A stretch of 42,391 bases of DNA from UBA7672 sp964529555 (GTDB lineage: Bacteria; Pseudomonadota; Alphaproteobacteria; Caulobacterales; Hyphomonadaceae): NCBI GenBank assembly GCA_964529555.1, contig CAZGWV010000022.1, forward strand, positions 1 to 42,391. Reading direction: 5' to 3'. Position 1 is the stretch's first letter. The number at the start of each line of letters is the position of its first letter. A program made the translations under genes and the position numbers. This document shows, in pieces, positions 23,744 to 31,340 of this stretch. The notes below the pieces were generated by a model, which saw only the letters and a program-made list of their open reading frames with translations, ran no database searches and was not told the origin of the DNA.

Positions 23744-24793
23744 ATGGACGGCGCTCTTGTTCTCGATACACCGGCTAACGACCGTGAAGGCCCTGGCGCC
23801 CTCGCGCTGCGCCGCGCGCTCGGCGAGGACGTGCTTGTCGTCATCCCGACCCTTGACGAACAGGCCCATATCGAAGCCTGCGTGCGCTCGCTTCTGGCCG
23901 GCGATCCGCGTTTGAAAGCCGTCGAGGTCGTGGTGGCGGACGGCGGCAGCCGCGACCGGACCCGTGCAATCGTAGCCGACCTGCGCCGCGAGTTCCCCAA
24001 CCTTCGCCTGTTGGACAATCCAAAGCGGCTGCAGTCGGCCGCTGTTAACCTTGCCGCCCGTGCAGCCGGGGCCGGGCGCAGCATCCTCGTGCGGTGCGAC
24101 GCGCATTCGATCTATCCGGCCGGCTATGTCATGCAGGTGGCCGACTCCCTGAAACGTCGCGGCGTGGCTTCGGTCGTGACGCCGATGGATGCCGTGGGTG
24201 AGAGCTGCTTCCAGAAAGCCAACGCCTGGATCGTCGATACTCCGCTCGGCTCGGGCGGGTCGGCGCACCGTGGCGGGCGAAAATCGATGTTCGTCGACCA
24301 TGGCCACCATGCCGGATTCGACCTCAAGACGTTCCTGCACATCGGCGGCTATGACGAGACGTTCTCGCATAACGAAGACGCCGAATTCGATACGCGCCTG
24401 CGCAAGGCCGGCGGCCGGATCTTCCTCGATGCCGACATCCGCCTGACCTACCGGCCGCGCGCGGCTGTCGGCGCGCTTGCCCGCCAGTATTTCAACTACG
24501 GCAAGGGCAGGGCGCGCACGCTGATGAAGCATGGCGAAAAGCCTCGCCTGCGTCAGCTTATCCCGCCTGCGACTCTGGTTGCTTGTCTCGCTGGCTTCGC
24601 GGCGGCGCCGCTCACGCCGTGGTCGCTGATCCTGCCGGCGGGCTATCTCGGAGCGCTGGTGCTGGCGTCGCTGGCCGTTGCGGTGAAGCGCGGGTCCATG
24701 TGTGGCCTGCTGGCTGGGCTTGCATCCGCGACGATGCACATGAGTTGGTCGGCGGGACTGTTCCGTCAGCTGCTCAAGGGCCAGAAGCTCTAA
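23744..24793 (+). CDS. ExoA-like GT2 glycosyltransferase
   Basis: The 349-aa product resembles succinoglycan glycosyltransferase ExoA. It shows VLVVIPTLDEQAHIEACVRS, VVVADGGSRDRTRAIV, the metal motif VRCDAHSIYP, HHAGFDLKTFLHIGGYDETF, NEDAEFDTRLRKAGG and the FNYGKGRARTLMKHGE segment. Two C-terminal hydrophobic spans follow (about 275-325). It should add a sugar to the growing undecaprenyl-linked unit on the cytoplasmic face. The ATG at 23744 has CTGGAG upstream. Confidence 0.9.
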   Translation: MDGALVLDTPANDREGPGALALRRALGEDVLVVIPTLDEQAHIEACVRSLLAGDPRLKAVEVVVADGGSRDRTRAIVADLRREFPNLRLLDNPKRLQSAAVNLAARAAGAGRSILVRCDAHSIYPAGYVMQVADSLKRRGVASVVTPMDAVGESCFQKANAWIVDTPLGSGGSAHRGGRKSMFVDHGHHAGFDLKTFLHIGGYDETFSHNEDAEFDTRLRKAGGRIFLDADIRLTYRPRAAVGALARQYFNYGKGRARTLMKHGEKPRLRQLIPPATLVACLAGFAAAPLTPWSLILPAGYLGALVLASLAVAVKRGSMCGLLAGLASATMHMSWSAGLFRQLLKGQKL

Positions 24794-24905
24794 AGCGCCT
24801 CGCCTTGTTCAGCTCATGCTGATGCAAGCCAGCATCCAGGAACGGTTGTGCTCATTGAACGGGGTTGAAGTTTCACGCCGAGGTAAGCTTCGCCGCCAGC
24901 CCTGG

Positions 24906-24925
24906 GTCCTGACGTCCGTCAGGAC
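24906..24925. terminator. Hairpin between convergent EPS transcripts
   Basis: A perfect 8-bp stem, GTCCTGAC-GTCC-GTCAGGAC, lies between the ExoA-like gene (plus) and the end of the minus-strand ParA operon. A GC-rich stretch and CCTTTTCTC follow on the plus strand. Confidence 0.5.
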
Positions 24926-24977
24926 GAGCGGGGGCGGGGCGGCGCCTTTTCTCTGGTGATCGTGCTGCAGACGCAGC

Positions 24978-25346
24978 TCAGAACATCGAGCTCTTGCGCT
25001 CGTTCACTTTCCGGGATGCGCGATTATAGAGCATGTCGATCAGCTGGTCGGCGTTCTTGCCCGTCATGTCGATGCGGGTGGCGAGATTGTAGTCCTTGAG
25101 CACTTTCTTGATGTCGCCGATCTTCATCGAGCCGAACACTCCAAGGAAGCGCGCCTTGTCGCCTTCGGCGGCGAGGGCGTAGGGGTTGGCGACGTCGGCC
25201 TTGGTCTCGTTCTCGAAAACGACATTGCCGCCCAGCGCCTTGACCAGCCTGGCCGCAAGCGCCGGGTTTGAACGCACTTCCGTGCGCAGCTCGTCGAAGA
25301 AGCGGTCGATATATTCGACCGGCGTCAGTCCCGGACTTTCTGCCAT
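24978..25346 (-). CDS. Small protein overlapping the ParA gene (possible ParA partner)
   Basis: The 122-aa product is soluble and starts MAESPGLTPVEYIDRFFDEL. The C-terminal half (NPYALAAEGDKARFLGVFGS, then KIGDIKKVLKDYNLATRIDM, GKNADQLIDMLYNRASRKV) looks like a small helical domain of the SAP or Rho-N-like kind, ending in a basic tail. Its start lies 22 bp inside the 3' end of the ParA-type gene, so the two are translationally coupled. Small genes overlapping orphan parA genes often encode their partners. The domain resemblance is from memory of the pattern, not a search. Confidence 0.7.
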   Translation of the reverse strand: MAESPGLTPVEYIDRFFDELRTEVRSNPALAARLVKALGGNVVFENETKADVANPYALAAEGDKARFLGVFGSMKIGDIKKVLKDYNLATRIDMTGKNADQLIDMLYNRASRKVNERKSSMF

Positions 25347-26245
25347 GTCGCGCCTGTGCGTTGGGTCATAAAATCAGTGAAGCGTTCAGCAAGGCGACGC
25401 ACGTCTCCGGTGACGCCGGCATATTTGCCGCGCATGGTGTTGTAGCTGTCGAGCGCTGCGCGATCCATCGCGTTGAGGACGTGGACGGACTCAGGGATGG
25501 TCGGGCCGAACCAGCGGTCCTTCAGATAGATATCCCTGAGATCGGACGCGACCTGCCGCGCATATCTGGTGTCGCGGAAGCGGGTGATCAGCACGAAGTT
25601 GCGGCTGGGCAGATCGGAGGCGATGAACTTGCCGACCCAGTCCGAGAACTGCTTCGTGCCCCAGGTGGAAACCGAATCTGCAATCGTCGGCGTTATGTAG
25701 ACGTCGGCAAGCGACAGTCCCGCGCGCGCCAGCGGCGAAAGATGCGGCGGACAATCGAGCAGGATGATGTCGTAGATCGGCTGCAGCGGCCCGAATGCTT
25801 CGTGGAAATGGGCGGCCAGCGACTGAGCCAGCGTCGCCGGCGTGCCGGCCTTTCCGTACCATTCCTCTTCGAGGCTCAACTCGTGCAGACGCAGCTGGGG
25901 ATGCGCCGGAAGGCTGGAAATCCAGCCTTTTCTCTGGTCCTGCGCCTCGGCGATGCGCAGCTCCTCCAGCGTCACGGCGTTGGGCATGACGAATGGCGCG
26001 GCCGAAGGCGGCTTTCCCGCCATGAAGCCAGCGAGCAGATGGTGCGTACCCTTGCCCTGGTCGGAAGCGGCCTGGACGCCCTGTTCCGTCAGCAGCATCT
26101 GGCTGGAGTTCGCCTGTGGATCGAGATCGATCACCAGCACATTCATGCCGTAGTAGTACGCCAGACCATCGGCCAGCATGACGGTCGTCGTTGACTTGCC
26201 AACGCCGCCCTTGAGGTTTGCAATTGCAGCGGTCAACGCAGCCAT
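25325..26245 (-). CDS. ParA/MinD-type ATPase in the EPS operon
   Basis: The 306-aa product has the deviant Walker A KGGVGKSTTTVMLADGLA near the N-terminus, a Walker A' VLVIDLDPQANSSQ and the Walker B DIILLDCPPHLSPL. The signature Lys is present, so ATP-dependent dimerisation is expected. No ParB is nearby, and the gene lies 2 bp after the O-antigen-ligase-like gene and overlaps a small downstream gene. Orphan ParA/MinD proteins position non-chromosomal cargo (BcsQ of cellulose synthesis is one example), so localising the EPS machinery is the best inference. The C-terminus is typical of plasmid-like ParA (TRFRDTRYARQVASDLRDIY). Confidence 0.88.
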   Translation of the reverse strand: MAALTAAIANLKGGVGKSTTTVMLADGLAYYYGMNVLVIDLDPQANSSQMLLTEQGVQAASDQGKGTHHLLAGFMAGKPPSAAPFVMPNAVTLEELRIAEAQDQRKGWISSLPAHPQLRLHELSLEEEWYGKAGTPATLAQSLAAHFHEAFGPLQPIYDIILLDCPPHLSPLARAGLSLADVYITPTIADSVSTWGTKQFSDWVGKFIASDLPSRNFVLITRFRDTRYARQVASDLRDIYLKDRWFGPTIPESVHVLNAMDRAALDSYNTMRGKYAGVTGDVRRLAERFTDFMTQRTGATWQKVRD

Positions 26246-26247
26246 TG

Positions 26248-27621
26248 TCAGCCTTTCGTCGGGAGCATGGGGTCGCGCCGCTTGTCGCTGCGCGTCGAAC
26301 GGGCGCCGGAGGCGACGCCGCAGGCCGCGCCAAGGATCAGAGCGTAGAGCCAGACAGCGCTGGGCAGGTCGAACGAGGAGTCGGTCACAGCATGGAGCAG
26401 CATGAACATGCTCGCGACGATGGCGAGGCGCGGGAAGGTGCGCGGGATACGGCGCGAGCCGAGCGCGGAGAAGATGCGCGCATGCATCGAGCCGACGATG
26501 AGCACGAGGATGGCGAGGCCGACGAGGCCGGTCTCGGCCAGCCAGGTGAGGAAGGCGTTGTGGGCCTGTCCGGGCGCCAGCATCACCTTGGCGTTGGCGA
26601 GGGTCTGTTGTTGCGCGGTGACGGCGTCGATGGAGCCAAGCCCGTGGCCGAATACGGGGCTTTGCGCCCAGGCCGCCATGTAGGCTTCGATGCGCTGGAC
26701 GTTGGGAAGAACCTCGCCCTGGCCTATACCCGCAGCGATCGTTTCGTCGGCGATCCAGCCATTGCTGACGCCGCCCGCGGCAAGGCCGATAGCGATGACG
26801 GGAAGAACGAATGCGGCAAGGCGGGCCAGCAGGCCGGCGCCATTGCGCGTGAGGATCGGTAGAAGATCCCACCAGATATGGCCGACGAGAATGCCGGCGA
26901 TCATCAGCATTCCGGGACGCGAGCCTGCGATCGTGAGGCAGGTGAGCGAGAGGGCGAGCAGCAGGAGACCGCCAAGACCACCGCGCAGAAGGCGCTCAAC
27001 CATGTGCGAGCTGGGCAGGCCCTCGGAGAACATCTGCTTCACGATGTGAAGCACGCGCGCCATGCCGACGATGGCCATCAGGCCGAAGAGCACGGAGGCG
27101 TTCGCCGGCGTCTCGAAAGCGTCGGCGATGGCGAGGCCCTGGTTGGCCGAAGATGTTGCAGTGTTGCCGGCGAACATCCAGGCGCAATAGGCGATGGACC
27201 CCCAGATCAACGTGGTCCAGATTGCATCCAGCGCGCTGCGTTGGCGGGCTGAGATATAGCCGACAGTCCAGACCGCGCCTGACGCGAACAGGGCGGCGAG
27301 GGATGCGCCCGATCGCTGGATGGGGCCGAGGAGGCCGGTAACGCCAACGAGCGCGATGAGACCGCCGCCGATGAGCATGCCGATGGTGACGTGTTTCGGC
27401 CCTGCGGCCAGCATCGTCACGACGGCAATTCCGGTCAGCAGGGCCGAGAGGCCGAGCGCGGCGATGGGCTGCACGGCGCCGAAGGCGAAATGGGCCAGCG
27501 TGAGGGCGACGACGGCTGCGATTGCGGGGATCACGTCGCGCAGGCGCGTGCGCGCGGTCGCCTTGGCGGACGAGCGCGTCGAACCCCAACCCATCGCCGC
27601 CTGCGCGGGGATCTGAATCAT
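26248..27621 (-). CDS. O-antigen ligase/polymerase (Wzy-like) family membrane protein
   Basis: The 457-aa product has about 10-12 hydrophobic spans. The Wzy_C-type loop shows SPVFGHGLGSIDAV and AHNAFLTWLAETGLVGLAIL, the HNxxL.xxxExGxxG pattern shared by WaaL and many Wzy polymerases. GSRPGMLMIAGILVGH matches the Arg-containing loop. In an EPS operon this is most likely the repeat-unit polymerase. The ATG at 27621 (MIQIPAQAAMGW) is preferred over an ORF extension of six residues. Next gene: ParA. Confidence 0.88.
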   Translation of the reverse strand: MIQIPAQAAMGWGSTRSSAKATARTRLRDVIPAIAAVVALTLAHFAFGAVQPIAALGLSALLTGIAVVTMLAAGPKHVTIGMLIGGGLIALVGVTGLLGPIQRSGASLAALFASGAVWTVGYISARQRSALDAIWTTLIWGSIAYCAWMFAGNTATSSANQGLAIADAFETPANASVLFGLMAIVGMARVLHIVKQMFSEGLPSSHMVERLLRGGLGGLLLLALSLTCLTIAGSRPGMLMIAGILVGHIWWDLLPILTRNGAGLLARLAAFVLPVIAIGLAAGGVSNGWIADETIAAGIGQGEVLPNVQRIEAYMAAWAQSPVFGHGLGSIDAVTAQQQTLANAKVMLAPGQAHNAFLTWLAETGLVGLAILVLIVGSMHARIFSALGSRRIPRTFPRLAIVASMFMLLHAVTDSSFDLPSAVWLYALILGAACGVASGARSTRSDKRRDPMLPTKG

Positions 27622-27729
27622 AGCTGGCGCCTCGCGCATCTCCGGGACTTAACGCCTCGCAAGGACGAGTCCATTTCCATCAGCTCGTTGACTGTAAATT
27701 CTCTCGCGGGGCACACGGTATTTGCCGAA

Positions 27730-28920
27730 CTAGCCCGGCGCCTTTCGCCTGTTGCGTGTGTTGAATCGATGCAGGTTTGCGTCAGGGCCTGCTCCGCTGT
27801 TTCGCAGTGTGTCCCCGATCAGGCCAGCGAGTTCGCCGCGCCGCGCGACGAACACATCGACCGGAAGCTCGAGAAGCCGCTGCCGCCTCGGAGCTATTGC
27901 ACCGGGCTCCGTGAGCAGGCGGCGAACGAGATCGTTCAAATTGCGCGCGAGGTCTTCATTCACTGTAAACCCTGCGCCGTGGGTCTCGATCCACTTGGCG
28001 GTCTGAGTCCCGGCGGGCGCGATGGCGGGAACGCCGAAATATCCGCCTTCGTAGAGCCGGTTGGGCAGCAGCCAGTCGGAGTTGAAGCCTGCTTCCATGA
28101 AGTCACCAGCCCAAACGACATGGAGCGCTGAATAGATGCGGCCCAAATCTTCCGGCGAGCGATAGCGGCCGTGGAAGGTTACGTTCGGAATGCCTTGAAT
28201 CTGTTCGTGAAAGTCAGGGATTTCGGTGAGCGCGGGCGCGCCGTGCAGGTCGATATGGATCGCCGGGCCGAAGTCGCGGGCCAGTTTGGTCAGCAGATCC
28301 AGGCTGCGCTTGCAGCGAAGAATGCCGATCCAGCCGATGCGCAGCGGGCCTTCGGCGCGGAAATCCGGCGAGGGGCGGTCGCCATACGCGGCGCCGGCGG
28401 CGAGGCGGTTCTCGATCAGGCTGGCGGTGTAACGGCCGCGATGACGCTTTTCGAAATGGTTCTCAAGAAAGCCGGGCGAGGATACGACCAGCCGCTTCGT
28501 GCGTGCGAGCAGGGCGCCTTCCACACGACGAAACGCTAGGCCCACCGGGTCTTTCCTGGTCAACAATCTATGAACGTCGAGCGCCTCGTAGATCACGGGC
28601 GTCTTTAGCTTCGCGTATCGCCTGGCGAGGAAGGCGGTGGCCAGCATGTCGAGATTGCGGGCGTAGATCACATCGGCTGCGGCCAGCTTGTCGCGATGCC
28701 TGGCGGCAAGGCGCGCGCCCCGGAAGATGGACTGAATCCGCTGGCGGTAGGCGCCGTCAAAGGTGCGGCCGAGGTCGATATTCTCCCATTCCGGGGAAAC
28801 ATCGTCGCGGCGGCGCATCGTGAAGCCGGTCACGTCGAGCCCGTCGTCATTGAAACCCTGTATGCGGCGGCGCACAGCGGCGTCGGCGGCGTCATGGGCG
28901 AAGAATGCGATGCGCGTCAT
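27730..28920 (-). CDS. Glycosyltransferase (GT4-like, GT-B fold)
   Basis: The 396-aa product starts MTRIAFFAHDAADAAVRRRI. It shows two Rossmann-like halves, with VIYARNLDMLATAFLARR and PVIYEALDVHRLL in the first. The second has GPLRIGWIGILRCKRSLDLL, NVTFHGRYRSPEDLGRIYSA and NRLYEGGYFGVPAIAPAGTQ, the last being a GT4-type donor-binding helix with Glu. It should transfer a sugar to the EPS repeat. It is the first gene of the minus-strand operon and diverges from the phosphatase gene across 265 bp without another gene, where both promoters must lie. Confidence 0.85.
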   Translation of the reverse strand: MTRIAFFAHDAADAAVRRRIQGFNDDGLDVTGFTMRRRDDVSPEWENIDLGRTFDGAYRQRIQSIFRGARLAARHRDKLAAADVIYARNLDMLATAFLARRYAKLKTPVIYEALDVHRLLTRKDPVGLAFRRVEGALLARTKRLVVSSPGFLENHFEKRHRGRYTASLIENRLAAGAAYGDRPSPDFRAEGPLRIGWIGILRCKRSLDLLTKLARDFGPAIHIDLHGAPALTEIPDFHEQIQGIPNVTFHGRYRSPEDLGRIYSALHVVWAGDFMEAGFNSDWLLPNRLYEGGYFGVPAIAPAGTQTAKWIETHGAGFTVNEDLARNLNDLVRRLLTEPGAIAPRRQRLLELPVDVFVARRGELAGLIGDTLRNSGAGPDANLHRFNTRNRRKAPG

Positions 28921-29185
28921 AGGCGAATATGCCTGCAAGCTATGGGCCCACCCTCCCCAAAGCCCGTGTTGCGCCAACTGCGGCAGGCGGCAACTGCATT
29001 AACCATACACGCGAGAGTTGAAGCCTTTTGTCCACAGGCGCCGCGGAAGCGCACAATGCGGAATGTCGTCCGCAAAGGTCTGGCAACTCCTGTCGGCTAA
29101 CTTGGCTTCACACTTGCGAGGGGAGCGCGCCCGCTCAACTCGCCTGTTGCGAGGCGCGGATACCGTTCGCCGCAAGAGCGGTGGA

Positions 29186-30115
29186 ATGGAACAGGAGTTC
29201 GCATTGACGTCGCCGCATCAGCGGGTCCTCGAAGTACTGACAGGTCTTGGCCGTTACATCGGCCAGGGACTGGCTGCCGGCGGTCGCGTTGTCCTGCGCG
29301 CTTTTGGAGCCGGCGAGACGGCCAGCAGCCCCCCCAAACCCGTTGTATTTGAAGGCCCGCCAGCGACTGTTCCCGACGGGCGCCGGGTCTATGCCGTCGG
29401 CGACATCCATGGCCGCGCCGACCTGCTTGTTCGTCTGCTGGAAGACCTTCGCCGCGACGCCGCGCAGGGCGGTTTCCAGGGCCGGCCAATCCTCATCTTT
29501 CTCGGCGACTACATTGATCGCGGGTTCCAGTCCCGCGATGTCATAGACGTCCTGTTGAGCGACCAGCTGTCTCCCTTCGAGACATATTTCCTCAAGGGGA
29601 ACCACGAAGCGTCGATGCTTCAGTTCCTGAGCGACCCGTCGGTCGGGCCGCGCTGGGCCGAGTTTGGCGGCGCCGAAACGCTGGTGTCCTACGGTATCCA
29701 GCCGCCGCGCACGCGCACGTCGCTCGACGACTGGTCGCGTGCATCCGACGAACTGCAGCAAGTGCTGCCGGCAGACCATCTGCACTTCCTGCGTAATCTC
29801 GATCTCAGCGTGCGGATCGGCGACTATGTCTTTGTTCACGCTGGGGTTCGCCCCGGCGTGCCGCTGGATCAGCAGAGCGAATACGACATGCTCTGGATCC
29901 GCGACGAGTTTCTCAGCGACCGCAAGCCGCTCGGCGCGGTGATTGTCCACGGCCACACGCCGACCTCGGCGCCGCACCGGGATTCACGGCGCATTGGCGT
30001 CGATACGGGCGCGTATCTCAGTGGCCGGCTGACCGCGGCCCGATTTGAGCATGACACCGTCGAATTCATTGCAACGGGGCCGACCTTGCACCCGGCCGCC
30101 GCTCAACGTGCTTAA
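29186..30115 (+). CDS. PPP-family metallophosphoesterase (serine/threonine phosphatase-like)
   Basis: The 309-aa product has all PPP signatures in order: VGDIHGRADLL (GDxHG), FLGDYIDRGFQSRD (GDxxDRG), LKGNHEASML (GNHE), FVHAGVRPGV and VHGHTPTSAP. These ligate two metal ions. The N-terminal about 60 residues lack a clear domain. Bacterial PPP phosphatases act on Ser/Thr and also Tyr phosphoproteins. The gene is 13 bp upstream of the Wza-like gene and in the same operon as the Wzc-type tyrosine kinase, where a Wzb tyrosine phosphatase would be expected. The ATG at 29186 has GCGGTGGA upstream. Confidence 0.9.
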   Translation: MEQEFALTSPHQRVLEVLTGLGRYIGQGLAAGGRVVLRAFGAGETASSPPKPVVFEGPPATVPDGRRVYAVGDIHGRADLLVRLLEDLRRDAAQGGFQGRPILIFLGDYIDRGFQSRDVIDVLLSDQLSPFETYFLKGNHEASMLQFLSDPSVGPRWAEFGGAETLVSYGIQPPRTRTSLDDWSRASDELQQVLPADHLHFLRNLDLSVRIGDYVFVHAGVRPGVPLDQQSEYDMLWIRDEFLSDRKPLGAVIVHGHTPTSAPHRDSRRIGVDTGAYLSGRLTAARFEHDTVEFIATGPTLHPAAAQRA

Positions 30116-30128
30116 CAGGAGATTGGTG

Positions 30129-30710
30129 ATGAACCCGTTCAAGATGGCCGCATTTGCCATCGTCAGTTTCGGCGCAGCCGTTCTTGCGGCCTGCACGTCC
30201 GGGCCGGCTGTAGGCAACGCCGCCGAACTGCAAGCCGCAGGCGCGTCCATGACGGGCTACAAGCTGGGCACGGGGGACGAGTTGAAGGTCAACGTCTTCG
30301 ACGAACCCGACCTGTCCGGCGCCTTCATCGTCGATGGGCAGGGCACGATCACGATGTCGCTGATCGGTCAGGTGGAAATCGCCAACCTCACCGTCACCGA
30401 AACAAGCCGCCGGCTTGAAGAGCGTCTGAAGGATGGCTGGCTGCGCGACCCCAAGGTCACGGTCGAGCTCGTCAAGGGCCGCCCGTACTATATTCTGGGC
30501 GAAGTCAACAAGCCCGGCGAATACCCGTTCAGCTCCGGCCTGACCGTGATGAACGCCATCGCCAGCGCGGGAGACTTCACCTATCGCGCCGACAAGGGGC
30601 GCATCCTTATCAAGAGCGCCGACAGCCCCAATGAGCGCGAGGTCGAACTGACCCCGACAACCGTTGTGCGTCCTGGCGACACGATCCGTATTCGCGAACG
30701 CTTCTTCTAG
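30129..30710 (+). CDS. Short Wza/OPX-type polysaccharide export lipoprotein
   Basis: The 193-aa product begins MNPFKMAAFAIVSFGAAVLA and carries the lipobox VLAAC at residues 18-22. The Poly_export domain (YKLGTGDELKVNVFDEPDLS, MSLIGQVEIANLTVTE) is followed by one SLBB-type domain (YYILGEVNKPGEYPFSSGLT, VMNAIASAGDFTYRADKG). It ends VVRPGDTIRIRERFF without the extra D3/D4 parts or C-terminal amphipathic pore helix of E. coli Wza. It is thus a minimal periplasmic export adaptor that probably needs a separate outer-membrane pore. Shine-Dalgarno CAGGAGATT precedes the ATG. Confidence 0.92.
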   Translation: MNPFKMAAFAIVSFGAAVLAACTSGPAVGNAAELQAAGASMTGYKLGTGDELKVNVFDEPDLSGAFIVDGQGTITMSLIGQVEIANLTVTETSRRLEERLKDGWLRDPKVTVELVKGRPYYILGEVNKPGEYPFSSGLTVMNAIASAGDFTYRADKGRILIKSADSPNEREVELTPTTVVRPGDTIRIRERFF

Positions 30711-30739
30711 TCAGGACCGAGAGGGAAGGGATTAACGTC

Positions 30740-31210
30740 TTGGTCTGCATGGCGCCTCTCGAGGGACGCGGCGCGCCGCACAGGCGCGCTGCAGTGCGTC
30801 TTGCGGTGGGCGCTGGTCTTGCGATGCTTGCTGTAATCCCGACCGCGCAGGCGCAGGCGCAGGATGTTGCGGCGCTCGCCAGGATTTTGGCTGAGGATGT
30901 ACGCTGCCAGGCCCCCGATGCGATGGCGGATCTCGTCGCGAATGTTGCGGAAGTTCAACCGGTTGTCGGGGAACTCGTTGCCGATGCGCTCACATTTCTC
31001 GGCGCCGACGCGACGGCTTGTGAGCCGGTTCGCGCAGCAGCGCTTGCGTTGGCTCCAACCGTTGATGGAACAGCCGTCAACGTTAGGGATCCGGCGCGCG
31101 GTATTGTTGAAGCGACACTGGCGGAAGCCGACAGGCGTGCAAGCGCGATGAAATTCGAGGTGGGGCCACCACCCCTTAACCTCAGTAGAGGAAGAAAAGG
31201 TGGTTCGTGA
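30740..31210 (+). CDS. Small exported protein of unknown function in the EPS operon
   Basis: The 156-aa product has a signal peptide (APHRRAAVRLAVGAGLAMLA then VIPTAQAQA) and a mature helical, Ala-rich region with two cysteines (EDVRCQAPDA, DATACEPVRA). The TTG at 30740 is preferred because GAGGGAAGGG (30721-30730) is well spaced for it; an ATG at 30749 is too far from that site. The C-terminal residues (PPPLNLSRGRKGGS) may be an artefact: a second coding-like frame takes over just before the stop. I do not recognise the family. Confidence 0.7.
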   Translation: MVCMAPLEGRGAPHRRAAVRLAVGAGLAMLAVIPTAQAQAQDVAALARILAEDVRCQAPDAMADLVANVAEVQPVVGELVADALTFLGADATACEPVRAAALALAPTVDGTAVNVRDPARGIVEATLAEADRRASAMKFEVGPPPLNLSRGRKGGS

Positions 31211-31340
31211 AGTTTTGCCCGCTGTCCCAATCGGGATCGCGGAGACAGCTCAACCGCAGAGCGAACCGCGGCCGGCAACGGTCCCGATCTTGCTACCTGC
31301 GGGTGAACAGGGATCGGCCCGAGAAGGTAAATGCCAATGA
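31200..31340 (+). CDS. 46-codon Pro-rich ORF coupled to the beta-barrel gene, or frameshifted tail of the upstream gene
   Basis: A GTG start at 31200 lies 7 nt after AGAGGAAG. The product begins VVREVLPAVPIGIAETAQPQ and continues with SEPRPATVPILLPAGEQGSA, ending REGKCQ. The stop overlaps the beta-barrel start as ATGA (31337-31340), the classic coupling arrangement. The frame is also open upstream of the GTG (VEEEK), so a single-base indel near 31180-31200 would fuse it to the preceding exported protein. Both readings remain possible. Confidence 0.45.
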   Translation: MVREVLPAVPIGIAETAQPQSEPRPATVPILLPAGEQGSAREGKCQ

